Source: SAR324 cluster bacterium
Lineage (GTDB): Bacteria; SAR324; NAC60-12
Reading direction: 5' to 3'
Length of the DNA stretch: 64,000 bases
NCBI GenBank assembly: GCA_028281495.1
Contig: JANQJU010000050.1
Location: 1 to 64,000 of the forward strand
The notes under the pieces were generated by a model. The model was not told the DNA's origin, did not search any database, and was given only the letters and a program-made list of their open reading frames with translations. Position numbers and translations under genes: made by a program. Every line of letters starts with the position of its first letter. The first letter of the stretch is position 1. Positions 1-8,590 of this stretch are shown one piece after another.

Positions 1-94
1 GATCCCGGACTTATTTTGATTTTACTTCATCCCAAACACGCGATCCCGGACTTATTTTGATTTTACTTCATCCCAAACACGCGATCCCGGACTT
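1..94. repeat. 41-bp tandem repeat over the 3' end of xdhC
   Basis: Two full units (1-41 and 42-82) and 12 bases of a third (83-94) repeat without mismatch. Read on the minus strand each unit carries the last codons of xdhC, its TAA and about ten following bases. The functional stop is in the second unit (63-65); the first unit (22-24) is a stranded copy of the gene end. The array may continue beyond the left edge of the window. Confidence 0.95.
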
Positions 95-854
95 CCAACA
101 ATTGAGCCACAATGCTGATCGCAATTTCTTGTGGGTCGTTGGTGCCAATCGATAAGCCCAAGGGACAAATGAACTCCTTACACTTTTCTGCAGCAATTCC
201 GTTTTCCCGAAGTTCTTTCCGTAAAACCGCAGCTTTGGCTTTGCTGCCAATCACCCCGATGTAAGGTTGAGAACCGCGCTCCAAAAATCGCTGCAAGATG
301 GGGCGGTCTGTTTTATGACCTTTGGTCATCAACACAACAAAGGCGTGCTCAGAAATCGAATCCACCTGCGCCGGTAAGTCTTCGGTATGGATCACCGTGA
401 GTTTGGACGATTCGGGCAGTTTGGCTAGCCATTCTTGGCGGGTGTCCAAACAGGTCACTTGGCATTCCAAGTTGAGCAATACAGGGATTAGGGTATTGGC
501 AACATGCCCTGCACCAAAAACCACAATCTGCCAAGCAGCGGTGTGGAAGGCTTCGAAGTAGAGTTTGACCGAGCCTCCACAGGTCATCCCAATATCTTTT
601 TGTAGATTCCAATCAAAAAACTGAATCCTTTGTTTGGGATTCGGGTCGGTGAGCATCGTTTGTGCGGTTTCAATCGCCCGGCTTTCGATGCGACCTCCCC
701 CTACCGTGCCGTAATACAAGCCTTCCGCAGTGACCAACATTTTGCTGCCTTGGTCTTGTGGAGTGCTTCCAATAGCATCCACCAAGATCACAGAAACGAC
801 TGAAGTTCGGTGCTCCAGCAGTTCATTCAACTTGTGGAGATAGACTTCGATCAT
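63..854 (-). CDS. xdhC: XdhC/CoxI-family molybdenum hydroxylase maturation factor
   Basis: 263-residue XdhC-type protein. In this family the protein binds molybdenum cofactor, promotes its sulfuration and inserts it into xanthine dehydrogenase. Visible motifs are GSTPQDQGSKMLV (about 29-41), GTVGGGRIE (49-57), MTCGGSV (90-96), and a Rossmann segment with VFGAGHVA (112-119) followed by IGVIGSK and CPLGLSIG near the C-terminus. Length is typical. It is the last gene of a minus-strand mocR-xdhA-xdhB-xdhC run, 20 bases after xdhB, so it probably shares the operon. Its 3' end lies in an exact 41-bp tandem repeat, which leaves the protein intact. The assignment is firm for the family; the partner enzyme is inferred from adjacency. 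Confidence 0.93.
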   Translation of the reverse strand: MIEVYLHKLNELLEHRTSVVSVILVDAIGSTPQDQGSKMLVTAEGLYYGTVGGGRIESRAIETAQTMLTDPNPKQRIQFFDWNLQKDIGMTCGGSVKLYFEAFHTAAWQIVVFGAGHVANTLIPVLLNLECQVTCLDTRQEWLAKLPESSKLTVIHTEDLPAQVDSISEHAFVVLMTKGHKTDRPILQRFLERGSQPYIGVIGSKAKAAVLRKELRENGIAAEKCKEFICPLGLSIGTNDPQEIAISIVAQLLEVRDRVFGMK

Positions 855-874
855 GAAATTCCGATGATCTGAGA

Positions 875-3283
875 TTAAGCAGCTTTCACTGCGTCATCTT
901 TCGCCCCATTGGCATTGGGTGACGGTACAATTGGAATTTCTCGTTCCACTAATCCAAATCCCGGATGTGACCCGGTTGTGCTGTATTGCGTGAGGCGTTT
1001 GAGAATTTCTTCGTTGGTGGCTGGCAACCCCAACTTGGGAATCTCATCTTGGGTCACATACGACAAGGCATTCTTCACGGCAGCCCATACGGCAAGGCAC
1101 AACATCAAAGGCGGTTCTCCCACGGCTTTGCTTCTTCGCACATTGATTTGATGATGTGGGTTCTCAATCGTAGCCACATTAAAAACTTTGGGCACATCCT
1201 GAATATTGGGAATTTTGTAAGTGGTGGGTGAATACGACAGGAGGGTTCCGTTATCTTGATAACGCAACTCTTCGCTCGTCACCCAACCCACGCCTTGAAT
1301 GAATCCGCCGATCAATTGTCCCATATCGATTCCTGGATTGATGGATTCCCCAATATCCATCAGCAAATCACATTGTTCGATTTTCAGGTCACCGGTAAAT
1401 CGGTCGATCAACACTTCGGCAACCGCACCACCCGTGGTGTAATAGAAAAATGGGTTGCCTTTGCCAGTGTCTCGATTGAAGTCCACTCCGGGGGTTTTGT
1501 AGAAACCGCGTGCTCCCAAATTCACCCGATTGCGATAAGCGATTTTCACAAATTCCGGAAAGGCCAATTTGTTGTCTGGCAGACGTTCGTCAAACACATA
1601 CCCCTCTTCAAAACGAATACAACTGGGGGTGGCTTCAATGCCGTCTTCAAATGATTCAAAATGACGGCTACCAAATTCGGCCATTCCCTCTCGAATTTTC
1701 CGGCAACCATCGACGGCTGCCATCCCATTCAAATCGGTTCCTGCAGATGCTGCCGTGGGCGAAGCGTTGTTATTTTTCTCAGTGGAGGTGGTCATGAGTT
1801 TGACCTGGTGCCAGTCGATCCCAAATTCGTCGGCAACTACTTGGCGAATTTTGGTGTTCAAACCTTGTCCCATTTCGGTGCCCCCTGTGGAAACCTGGAC
1901 CGTTCCATCGGTATACACATTCACTAGGGCATTGCCCTGATTCAGAAATTTCGTTGTGAAAGAAATTCCAAACTTCACCGGGGTCATCGCTATGCCTTTG
2001 AGGTGAGTTCGTGACTTCGCATTGAATGCTTGAATGTCCGCATATCGTTTTTTGTACTCCGAGGTTTCGGCCAATTGCGTGAAGATTTCCGGAAGCACAT
2101 GATCCTTCACGATCTCACCATACGGAGCCACATTGTTTTTCCCCATGCCATAACAATTGGCTCGGCGAAGATCGTAAGCATCTTTTTTGAGATAGATTGC
2201 AATTTCTTCCATCACGTTCTCAATCACGGCCATCCCTTGAGGTCCTCCAAACCCACGAAAAGCCGTATTGGGTGGAAGGTTCGTTTTGCAAACCACTGCG
2301 TTGATCTCCACATGAGGGATGTAATACGCATTATCCGAATGCAACATAGTCCGTTCCAACACCGAGGTGGAAAGGTCGGCAGTGGCTCCCCCATTGGAAT
2401 AGAAATCGAACTGCACTGCCGTCAACATCCCCTCTTTAGTGAACGCCACTTTGTAGTGACTTTCATAAGGATGCCGTTTACCAGTCACTTTCATGTCGTC
2501 ATCTTTGGTATAAATCACCCGCCCAGGACGCTTGGTCAGAAAAGCAACCAGTGCTGCCATTCCAGCAGGAATCGCGGCTTGCGTTTCTTTGCCGCCAAAG
2601 GCTCCTCCCATCCGTCGGCAAATGCTGATAACTTCGTGATGCCCCGTTCCCAACACTTCAGAGACAACGGCTTGGATTTCAGTGGGGTTTTGTGTGGAAG
2701 AGTGAATTGTGATTTCATTGTGCTCGCCCGGATACGCAAGAGCGGCTTGAGACTCCAAATAGAACTGTTCTTGGCCATTGTTATAAAAAGTACCTTCCAA
2801 TATACATTCAGCCTCTTGGAAAGCCTGCTCCACATCACCCCGTTTGATTTGGCGTTTGGGTCCTAAAAACTGCTCCTTTTCTAAAGCTTGCTTGACACTG
2901 AACACGGGTTCCCATTCTTCCACTTCGACCTGGATTCGTTTTTTTGCTTCTGACGCGGCTTTTCGGGTTTCAGCAGCAATCACCACAATCGGTTGTCCGA
3001 CATAATCACACACCTCTTCGACCAAAAAATACTCGTCCACAAAGATCGGTCCAAATTTGTTGTGTCCGGGAACGTCTTGATAGGTATACAGCCCTACCAC
3101 GCCCTCGACTTGTGAGGCTGCGCTCAGATCCAATGAAAGAATTTTACCATGAGCGATGGGGCTGCCGAAAAACTCAACAATCAATTCGTTTTTGGCGAAG
3201 GGGATGTCATCCACATACAGAGCTTCCCCGGTCACATGCCCCAATGCGGAGTCATGAGGGATTTTTTGTCCTACGGCTGCCAT
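875..3283 (-). CDS. xdhB: xanthine dehydrogenase, molybdopterin-binding subunit
   Basis: 802-residue large subunit of a bacterial xanthine dehydrogenase, hydroxylating hypoxanthine or xanthine at a Mo centre. The N-terminal hammerhead domain starts with SALGHVTGEALYVDD; the Mo-cofactor domains carry GGAFGGKE (about 225-232), RGFGGPQG (about 340-348), GGTEMGQG (about 467) and the catalytic-Glu motif GEPPLML near residue 722. All signature loops of the family are present and the length is normal. The ATG is preceded by a GGAGG-like ribosome binding site. It follows xdhA after about 90 bases, a gap filled by a duplicated copy of the xdhA gene end. Other molybdenum hydroxylases share this fold, so the exact substrate is inferred from the complete xdhABC set. 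Confidence 0.94.
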   Translation of the reverse strand: MAAVGQKIPHDSALGHVTGEALYVDDIPFAKNELIVEFFGSPIAHGKILSLDLSAASQVEGVVGLYTYQDVPGHNKFGPIFVDEYFLVEEVCDYVGQPIVVIAAETRKAASEAKKRIQVEVEEWEPVFSVKQALEKEQFLGPKRQIKRGDVEQAFQEAECILEGTFYNNGQEQFYLESQAALAYPGEHNEITIHSSTQNPTEIQAVVSEVLGTGHHEVISICRRMGGAFGGKETQAAIPAGMAALVAFLTKRPGRVIYTKDDDMKVTGKRHPYESHYKVAFTKEGMLTAVQFDFYSNGGATADLSTSVLERTMLHSDNAYYIPHVEINAVVCKTNLPPNTAFRGFGGPQGMAVIENVMEEIAIYLKKDAYDLRRANCYGMGKNNVAPYGEIVKDHVLPEIFTQLAETSEYKKRYADIQAFNAKSRTHLKGIAMTPVKFGISFTTKFLNQGNALVNVYTDGTVQVSTGGTEMGQGLNTKIRQVVADEFGIDWHQVKLMTTSTEKNNNASPTAASAGTDLNGMAAVDGCRKIREGMAEFGSRHFESFEDGIEATPSCIRFEEGYVFDERLPDNKLAFPEFVKIAYRNRVNLGARGFYKTPGVDFNRDTGKGNPFFYYTTGGAVAEVLIDRFTGDLKIEQCDLLMDIGESINPGIDMGQLIGGFIQGVGWVTSEELRYQDNGTLLSYSPTTYKIPNIQDVPKVFNVATIENPHHQINVRRSKAVGEPPLMLCLAVWAAVKNALSYVTQDEIPKLGLPATNEEILKRLTQYSTTGSHPGFGLVEREIPIVPSPNANGAKDDAVKAA

Positions 3284-3314
3284 GTTTCCTCCTTACGGTG
3301 TCTATGTTGTGACG

Positions 3315-3408
3315 ATTTCAACAAGCTGCTTTGCATTTACTGTGTTACTTCATAATAAATGAGCTGCTTTGCATTTACTGCGTTACCTCATAGTAAAATT
3401 TCAACAAG
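3315..3408. repeat. 38-bp duplicated xdhA gene end in the xdhA-xdhB gap
   Basis: The block 3363-3399, holding the end of xdhA, its stop and downstream bases, is repeated at 3325-3360 with a few changes, and the flanking bases TTCAACAAG recur at both outer edges. Read on the minus strand both copies encode YYEVTQ-stop. Most differences inside that stretch are third-position changes (TAC/TAT, GAG/GAA, ACG/ACA), so the downstream copy looks like a diverged allele of the gene end rather than a recent slippage. Confidence 0.88.
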
Positions 3409-4814
3409 ATATTTTCCGACAATTGAAGCCGGTAGTCATCGGAAGCTCGCACATCCGAGATGGGTGTGATTTCCGTTCGGGCCATTTTGCTGGCTTTTTG
3501 CGCGTTTTCGAAATTCAAGGCATTGTCTTTCAGAAAGCTTTCCGTGCGTGGGAGCCTCAACACAACCGGCCCCACCCCACCATACGCAATCCGAATGTCT
3601 TTGATCGCATCCCCTTCCCGCTCCATGAAAAACCCCGCAGTGAAGGTCGAAATATCCAAATCTTTCCGTTTAGAAACTTTATAGAGTTTTAGTGTCTGTT
3701 CTGCTGTTGGCAAGGGTAAGCGGATTTGCGTGATCAATTCATCCGATTGCATCTCGTTGACTTTATAACCATGATAAAAATCGTGGATGTTCACCCATCG
3801 CGTCCCTGTGGTTCCCGCGAGTTCGATTTCCGCATTGGTGACATAGAGAAAAGGCAGAGAGTCGGCAATCGGTGATCCATTGGCTATGTTTCCTGCCATG
3901 GTTCCCACATTCTTGATCTGTCCCGAGGCGAACACTGCCAGAATTTTGTGAAATTCCGGTAGGGCTTCTCTGCAAAAATCTTCCAATTGGGTCCAACTGA
4001 CTTTTGCGCCGATGTTGAGGTAGCCGTCTTGGATTTCTAATTTTCCCAACCCTGGCAGATTGGACAAGCTAATCACCGTTTGTGGTGAGATGCGTCCTTT
4101 ATTCATTTGCACAGAAAGGTCTGTGCCCCCTGCAATCAAAAACGCATTGGGATGTTGTTGCTTGAGTTGGGTGGCTTCGCTGACTGTACAAGGATTGAAA
4201 TAGCGGTGTGTGACTGCTGTGCCGGTGATTGTTTCATCGTACTCAATGGCAATAGAACGGGTGGCGTGGGCCTGTAGATCTTCCAGCATCGACTCTTCGG
4301 GAAAGCGTTCTGACATCGTTTTCACGGAAGTGCCGTCCACGGCCAAGGCGGCATCAATGATCGGTGTGTAACCGGTACACCGGCAGAGATTCCCGGTCAG
4401 TCCATCGCGGACATCTTGTTCTGTGGGTGCTTGTGTTTTCTCAAACAATCCCGCCATCGCCACAACAAAACCCGGCGTGCAGTAACCACATTGAGAACCA
4501 AAGTAATCGATCATGGTTTGTTGCACCGGATGCAGCTGCCCGTTTTCTTTCAAACCTTCCACAGTCACCACATGCTGTCCGTCCAACTGATATACATACT
4601 TGATACACGTGTTGAAGATTTCATACTGCAACGCCCCTTGACGAACTCGTCCCAGTAAGGCCGTGCAAGCACCACAATCGCCTTCGGCACACACCACTTT
4701 GGTGCCCGTCAATCCCTTTTCGTAGCGAAGAAAATCCGAAAGCGGCTGAAAAATCTGCTCTCCTGTGATCTGGTGCCGTTTTCCATTGATGTAAAGAAGG
4801 ATGTAATCTCTCAT
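3375..4814 (-). CDS. xdhA: xanthine dehydrogenase, [2Fe-2S] and FAD subunit
   Basis: 479-residue small subunit passing electrons from the Mo centre through two [2Fe-2S] clusters to FAD. The plant-type ferredoxin domain shows Cys42, Cys47, Cys50 and Cys70; the second cluster domain shows Cys109, Cys112, Cys144 and Cys146 (CGYCTPG and NLCRCTGY). The FAD domain begins near residue 205 and has LIAGGTDLSVQMNKG and GTMAGNIANGSPIADSLP. The fused cluster plus FAD layout is that of XdhA in the two-subunit bacterial enzymes. It starts the xdh cluster, about 200 bases downstream of a MocR-type regulator gene on the same strand. The gene end is duplicated just after its stop codon. Confidence 0.95.
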   Translation of the reverse strand: MRDYILLYINGKRHQITGEQIFQPLSDFLRYEKGLTGTKVVCAEGDCGACTALLGRVRQGALQYEIFNTCIKYVYQLDGQHVVTVEGLKENGQLHPVQQTMIDYFGSQCGYCTPGFVVAMAGLFEKTQAPTEQDVRDGLTGNLCRCTGYTPIIDAALAVDGTSVKTMSERFPEESMLEDLQAHATRSIAIEYDETITGTAVTHRYFNPCTVSEATQLKQQHPNAFLIAGGTDLSVQMNKGRISPQTVISLSNLPGLGKLEIQDGYLNIGAKVSWTQLEDFCREALPEFHKILAVFASGQIKNVGTMAGNIANGSPIADSLPFLYVTNAEIELAGTTGTRWVNIHDFYHGYKVNEMQSDELITQIRLPLPTAEQTLKLYKVSKRKDLDISTFTAGFFMEREGDAIKDIRIAYGGVGPVVLRLPRTESFLKDNALNFENAQKASKMARTEITPISDVRASDDYRLQLSENILLKFYYEVTQ

Positions 4815-5021
4815 AGTTGGCTTCCGGTGAATGGTTGAGAAAATGGACTTACACCAAAGTCGCTTCTTGCATTTACTATTCCTATCTGTATTTCAACTTT
4901 CAACCTATTGATTTGGTAGATTTTATTCCAGCAATCCAGCACCTCATCAGCATTGCTAACCACATTTTCATCAAGAAATTGAGTACTTTTTGAGCACCCA
5001 TCTCCTGCCTATGATTATTCA

Positions 5022-6476
5022 TTATCGCTTGAGATGCCGATGTAAAATTTCTCCTAAAGTTACATAGACTTGCTGGAATTCTTCCGTCCACGGATTTCCA
5101 CAACTGAGGCGCATGTAATTGCGGAATTTATGAGAACTGGAACAAATCGGTCCCGGAATGGTCACGATGCCCTGTTCTCTCGCTTCGTTGTAAACAGCAA
5201 TGGAATCGATTGAAGGGTCCAGTTCCACCCACAGAATAAACCCTCCGTTGGGAGAAGTCATTTTGGTCCCCTGTGGGAAATTGCGAGCAATGGCCAGCGA
5301 CGTATGACGCATCTGGCTTTTGAGAGCCGTGCGCAATTTTCGCAAATGCCGATCATAGGAGCCACTTTGTAAAAATTCGGCAATCAACTGTTGATTGAGG
5401 ATGGGCGATGCAATGGTGAATGCAATCTTGAGCTTCAGCACCTTATCTTTGAACCGCCCTGGCATGGTCCAGCCGACTCTTAAGCCCGCTGCCAAAGTTT
5501 TGGAAAACGAAGAGCAGAGCATCACAATGCCGTAGGTATCAAAAGATTTTAAAGTCGAAGGACGGTTTTCATCAAAATACAAATCCCCATAGATGTTGTC
5601 CTCAATCAAAGGCACATTGTGGCGTGCAAACAGGTCGACCATCTTTTTTTTCTTCTCATCAGGAATCACAAATCCCAAAGGATTCTGAAAGTTGGAAATG
5701 CATATATAAGCTTTGATCTCTTGGCGTTTGAGGGCGTTTTCCAAAGCATCCAAATCCGGTCCGTCTTCCGGTGAGGTGGGAATTTCTAAAGCGTACATCC
5801 CGGAAGCTTCCAACAAATGCAGAATGTTGAAAAAGGAGGGCGATTCCACTGCAATCGTATCCCCCGGTTTGGCAACGGCTTGTAAACATAAATGCACCGC
5901 TTCCATGCCACCACTGGTCACAATGATGTCGTCGGCTTGGTAGCCATCGGGATTGCCAAAAGCGCGTTTGGCCAATTGGCGTCGTAACGACGGATCCCCG
6001 CTAGGCGAGCCATAAACGCTCATAATCGATTCCATCTTCTGGCGCGACAGCGCTTGCAGGTTGCGGGAAAATTGTTTCAGCGGCAACAACTCGGGATTCA
6101 GCACAGCACATCCCATCTGAATCAGCGAAGGATCGCACATCGAACTCACGATATTCTGAACCATGCTTTCCATATCAACCTTTTTGGGCTTGGAAACTTG
6201 CATGATCGCATTGGGCGAGGGCAAGATGGGATGCAACGGCGCTTTGACGTAATACCCAGATTTCGGGCGCGCTTCGATCAGCTCGCGTTTTTCTAGTTCT
6301 ATATAAGATTGGTAGATGGTGGAAATGCTCAATCCCATTCGGTTGTGCAAATCACGGATGGAGGGCAACTTTTCACCCACTTGGTAAATGCCTTCGAGAA
6401 TCTTGGATTCCAATTCATTGGCTAAGCGAACGTAATGAAAATTCGGTTTGGTTTCAGGGGGCGGGGCTAAGATCAT
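5022..6476 (-). CDS. MocR-type (GntR-aminotransferase) regulator or PLP enzyme
   Basis: 484 residues with an N-terminal GntR winged helix (about 15-80: LPSIRDLHNRMGLSISTIYQ) joined to a fold-type I aminotransferase domain (about 120-475). PLP-site motifs are SNFQNPLGFVIP (261-272), EDNIYGDLYFD (292-302) and the Schiff-base lysine K326 in SSFSKTLAAGLRVGW. The ATG lies close to GGAGCC. It is transcribed toward xdhABC, so control of purine catabolism is a reasonable inference, but the true effector is unknown. MocR proteins commonly bind direct repeats next to their own gene, and two exact 18-bp direct repeats lie upstream at 6489-6561. Catalytic rather than regulatory use of the aminotransferase domain cannot be excluded. 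Confidence 0.9.
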   Translation of the reverse strand: MILAPPPETKPNFHYVRLANELESKILEGIYQVGEKLPSIRDLHNRMGLSISTIYQSYIELEKRELIEARPKSGYYVKAPLHPILPSPNAIMQVSKPKKVDMESMVQNIVSSMCDPSLIQMGCAVLNPELLPLKQFSRNLQALSRQKMESIMSVYGSPSGDPSLRRQLAKRAFGNPDGYQADDIIVTSGGMEAVHLCLQAVAKPGDTIAVESPSFFNILHLLEASGMYALEIPTSPEDGPDLDALENALKRQEIKAYICISNFQNPLGFVIPDEKKKKMVDLFARHNVPLIEDNIYGDLYFDENRPSTLKSFDTYGIVMLCSSFSKTLAAGLRVGWTMPGRFKDKVLKLKIAFTIASPILNQQLIAEFLQSGSYDRHLRKLRTALKSQMRHTSLAIARNFPQGTKMTSPNGGFILWVELDPSIDSIAVYNEAREQGIVTIPGPICSSSHKFRNYMRLSCGNPWTEEFQQVYVTLGEILHRHLKR

Positions 6477-6488
6477 AACTGGCTCCTA

Positions 6489-6561
6489 TCTGTTATGGTT
6501 AAATTATAAGATATCTGTTTTTGTTCTCCTTATTTATCACAATTCTGTTATGGTTAAATTA
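6489..6561. promoter_or_regulatory. candidate MocR operator: two direct repeats
   Basis: TCTGTTATGGTTAAATTA occurs exactly at 6489-6506 and 6544-6561, 55 bases apart, about five helical turns, so both lie on one face of the DNA. The pair sits between the divergent mocR-like gene and the small gene at 6681. Direct-repeat operators near the regulator gene are usual for MocR proteins; binding here is inferred. Confidence 0.6.
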
Positions 6562-6680
6562 ATAGTTATCTGAATCTGTTTTTATCTAACGGATACGTTA
6601 TCCTTGTTTCAAATGCAACAATTCCTTGGGAAATCGTAACTTACAGTAAAAGCCTTAACGCTAACCCGATAGGAGGACCT

Positions 6681-6878
6681 ATGACTGCCGGACGAAATTA
6701 TCTTCATGAACTGTTGCTGTACTTGTTCACTGCCGAAGACACGCGTGACAAAGAAACCCCCCCTTTGCCTTATTCATTTCTTTCTCAACCCGAACACCGC
6801 TTTTCGGGTGCCATCAAGTCCATGCTGTGGATTTTCATTGCGATTGCCTTTGCTATGTTGTTGGGACAATTGAATTGA
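6681..6878 (+). CDS. small single-pass membrane protein, unknown function
   Basis: 65-residue product with a strong ribosome binding site (AGGAGG six bases before the ATG). The N-terminal half is polar, and the C-terminal part (about 47-63, MLWIFIAIAFAMLLG) is one hydrophobic helix, so it is probably a tail-anchored inner-membrane protein. I recognise no family. It is divergent from the mocR-like gene and shares with it the region holding the 18-bp direct repeats, so it could be a target of that regulator. The good start signal and the membrane helix argue that the gene is real despite its size. Confidence 0.65.
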   Translation: MTAGRNYLHELLLYLFTAEDTRDKETPPLPYSFLSQPEHRFSGAIKSMLWIFIAIAFAMLLGQLN

Positions 6879-6884
6879 ATTTCC

Positions 6885-6906
6885 TGAGGGAAGGGTGTGA
6901 CCCTCA
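6885..6906 (+). terminator. possible terminator hairpin after the small membrane gene
   Basis: TGAGGG and CCCTCA form a perfect six-base-pair stem with a ten-base loop seven bases after the stop codon. No strong T run follows, so it may be an RNA-stabilising hairpin rather than an intrinsic terminator. Confidence 0.35.
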
Positions 6907-7002
6907 CATCCTTCTCATCCCATCTAAATCCGACTCACCCCAAATCAATTGGGCCTTTTTGCCCGTTTGCTAAGCTGACGCCATCCTTCCAATGACTTCC
7001 TC

Positions 7003-7119
7003 GCTCCGTATTAGCCTCATACGGAGCAATCTGCTTGTGGTTATCTACCCCAACCTTCTTTTTAAACTGGGAGGAGTGTGCGATTTCGTAGTAGCCGACG
7101 AAGTCGAAGAAGGTTGGGG
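7003..7119. repeat. nested inverted repeats in an intergenic region
   Basis: In the 458-base gap 6879-7336 a perfect 9-bp hairpin (GCTCCGTAT at 7003-7011, ATACGGAGC at 7019-7027) is followed by a perfect 13-bp inverted repeat (CCCCAACCTTCTT at 7048-7060 with its complement at 7107-7119) enclosing a smaller TTCGT/ACGAA hairpin. A minus-strand frame of 86 codons (6935-7195) crosses this palindromic stretch; I cannot support it as a gene. The region could be a structured RNA or a remnant of a small dispersed repeat. Confidence 0.55.
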
Positions 7120-7336
7120 AGCTAAACTCAGGCCACATACCCGCTTTGTGCGCAGCTATTCCAACTACGTGATTTTTTCTCCATAATTTCTTCACATTTA
7201 TGTGCTAGCTTATGCCGCGATTTGAAGGGCTTATTTCGTTCCCTTCTATTTTCGCATCACGATTGTGATTGAGAAGTATTTCCGATGTAATTGAAGAGTA
7301 TTTTCAATAACGAATAGCTAATCTGAGAGGTCTAGA

Positions 7337-8230
7337 ATGGAAAACAAACAACCAATATCTATCCCCCAAGAAGCATTTGATTGGTACGACGAGTATGCCC
7401 ATGGTGATATCGATCGTCGTACTTTTTTAGCACGACTGGGTACCCTGACTGCTGCGGGCATCTCAATATCGATGCTTTCTAGTTCCTTGCTACCCAATTA
7501 CGCACAAGCCGAACAAGTTTCTTTCAATGATGCGGATATTAAAGCGAGCTATCAAGAGTTTGATTCCCCGGATGGTCATGGAAAAGGGAGAGGTTATTTG
7601 GTGGTACCCACAGCTTTGACTGGAAAGGGTCCTGTTGTGCTCGTGGTTCACGAAAATCGTGGTTTGAACCCCTATGTCAAAGATGTCGCTCGACGTTTAG
7701 CCAAAGTCGGTTTCGTCGCCTTTGCTCCTGATGCCCTGTATCCCCTCGGCGGATATCCGGGCAACGATGACGAAGGACGCACCATGCAGCGTTCTATGGA
7801 TCGGATGAAAATTGAAAATGACTTTATGGCAGCCGCTCGCTTTTTGAAACAACATGAACTCAGCTCTGGAAAACTGGGTGTGGTGGGGTTTTGTTTCGGA
7901 GGGTATGTGAGCAATATGTTGGCAGCCTCCCTACCGGATGTGATCGATGCCGCGGTTCCTTTTTATGGCAGCCCCCCCAAGAAAGAAATTATCGGACAAA
8001 TCAAGGCTCCGTTGTTGCTTCAGTTTGGAGAACTCGACAAACGCATCAATGCCATGTGGCCCGATTATGAAATGGCTCTCAAAGCCAATAATGTGGATTA
8101 TCAGGCCTTCGTTTACCCAGGAGTGAATCATGGTTTTCACAATGATTCCACGGGACGCTATAACAAAGAAGCCGCAGAACTCGCATGGTCCCGCACCATC
8201 GAGTTCTTTAAAAAACACCTGCAAGCATAG
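7337..8230 (+). CDS. exported dienelactone hydrolase family protein
   Basis: 297-residue alpha/beta hydrolase of the dienelactone hydrolase family. A twin-arginine signal (DRRTFLARLG, about 26-35) followed by a hydrophobic stretch and AQA cleavage site near residue 58 indicates Tat export. The catalytic triad is visible as nucleophile Cys186 in GVVGFCFGG, Asp234 in GELDKR and a His in VNHGFHND (265 or 268); HENRG (105-109) corresponds to the family's conserved acidic motif. A GAGAGG ribosome binding site precedes the ATG. These enzymes cleave lactones or esters, but the substrate here is unknown. The gene stands alone between two intergenic regions. Confidence 0.92.
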   Translation: MENKQPISIPQEAFDWYDEYAHGDIDRRTFLARLGTLTAAGISISMLSSSLLPNYAQAEQVSFNDADIKASYQEFDSPDGHGKGRGYLVVPTALTGKGPVVLVVHENRGLNPYVKDVARRLAKVGFVAFAPDALYPLGGYPGNDDEGRTMQRSMDRMKIENDFMAAARFLKQHELSSGKLGVVGFCFGGYVSNMLAASLPDVIDAAVPFYGSPPKKEIIGQIKAPLLLQFGELDKRINAMWPDYEMALKANNVDYQAFVYPGVNHGFHNDSTGRYNKEAAELAWSRTIEFFKKHLQA

Positions 8231-8343
8231 AAGAATTTTTTAGCATTAGACCTTGGATGGTTCTGGGGTTCCCGTGATTAGGATTCTTTTTGATGCAGGT
8301 TGGAATCACAGCAAAGTTACCTTGGAAACGGGCGGGCCTTGTT

Positions 8344-8583
8344 TTATGGGTTCCCGTCTCGTTCCAACAAGTACAATCCAATTTTCACTTCTACATGATT
8401 CAAGAGCTTCAGAACAAGCTGATGTTTGGTTCGCAAGACTTGTGGCGGCGTGTGAGTGCTGAGATAGGCACGGTATCGGGCTAAAAACTGGAGATGTTCA
8501 TTGACAATGGAGATAGGAACCTGAGGAGTTCGGTATAGGTGATCAATCTCTTTAAGCTTTCGGGCAAGCATTCCTAAATTCAT
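8344..8583 (-). CDS. small protein, unknown (pair with upstream gene)
   Basis: 79 residues from the ATG at 8583. A TTG start 21 bases further upstream would overlap the preceding gene by 14 bases, but the ATG lies eight bases after that gene's TGA and has a GGTGAG ribosome site. The product is soluble and helical (ARKLKEIDHLYR, EHLQFLARYRAYL). No family is recognised. The two-gene layout of short, nearly overlapping cytosolic proteins resembles secretion chaperone, flagellar FliT-like or toxin-antitoxin pairs, none of which I can prove. Confidence 0.6.
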   Translation of the reverse strand: MNLGMLARKLKEIDHLYRTPQVPISIVNEHLQFLARYRAYLSTHTPPQVLRTKHQLVLKLLNHVEVKIGLYLLERDGNP

Positions 8584-8590
8584 AAATTGC

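Noticed and set aside
1..94. Direct repeats considered as a CRISPR array
   Set aside because: Units are adjacent without spacers and contain the end of xdhC.
2030..2866. Long plus-strand open frame inside xdhB
   Set aside because: It is antisense to a fully motif-supported gene and His/Phe-rich as expected for a shadow frame.
6935..7195. 86-codon minus-strand frame in the intergenic palindrome region
   Set aside because: It runs through both inverted repeats, has no ribosome site and no recognisable protein pattern.
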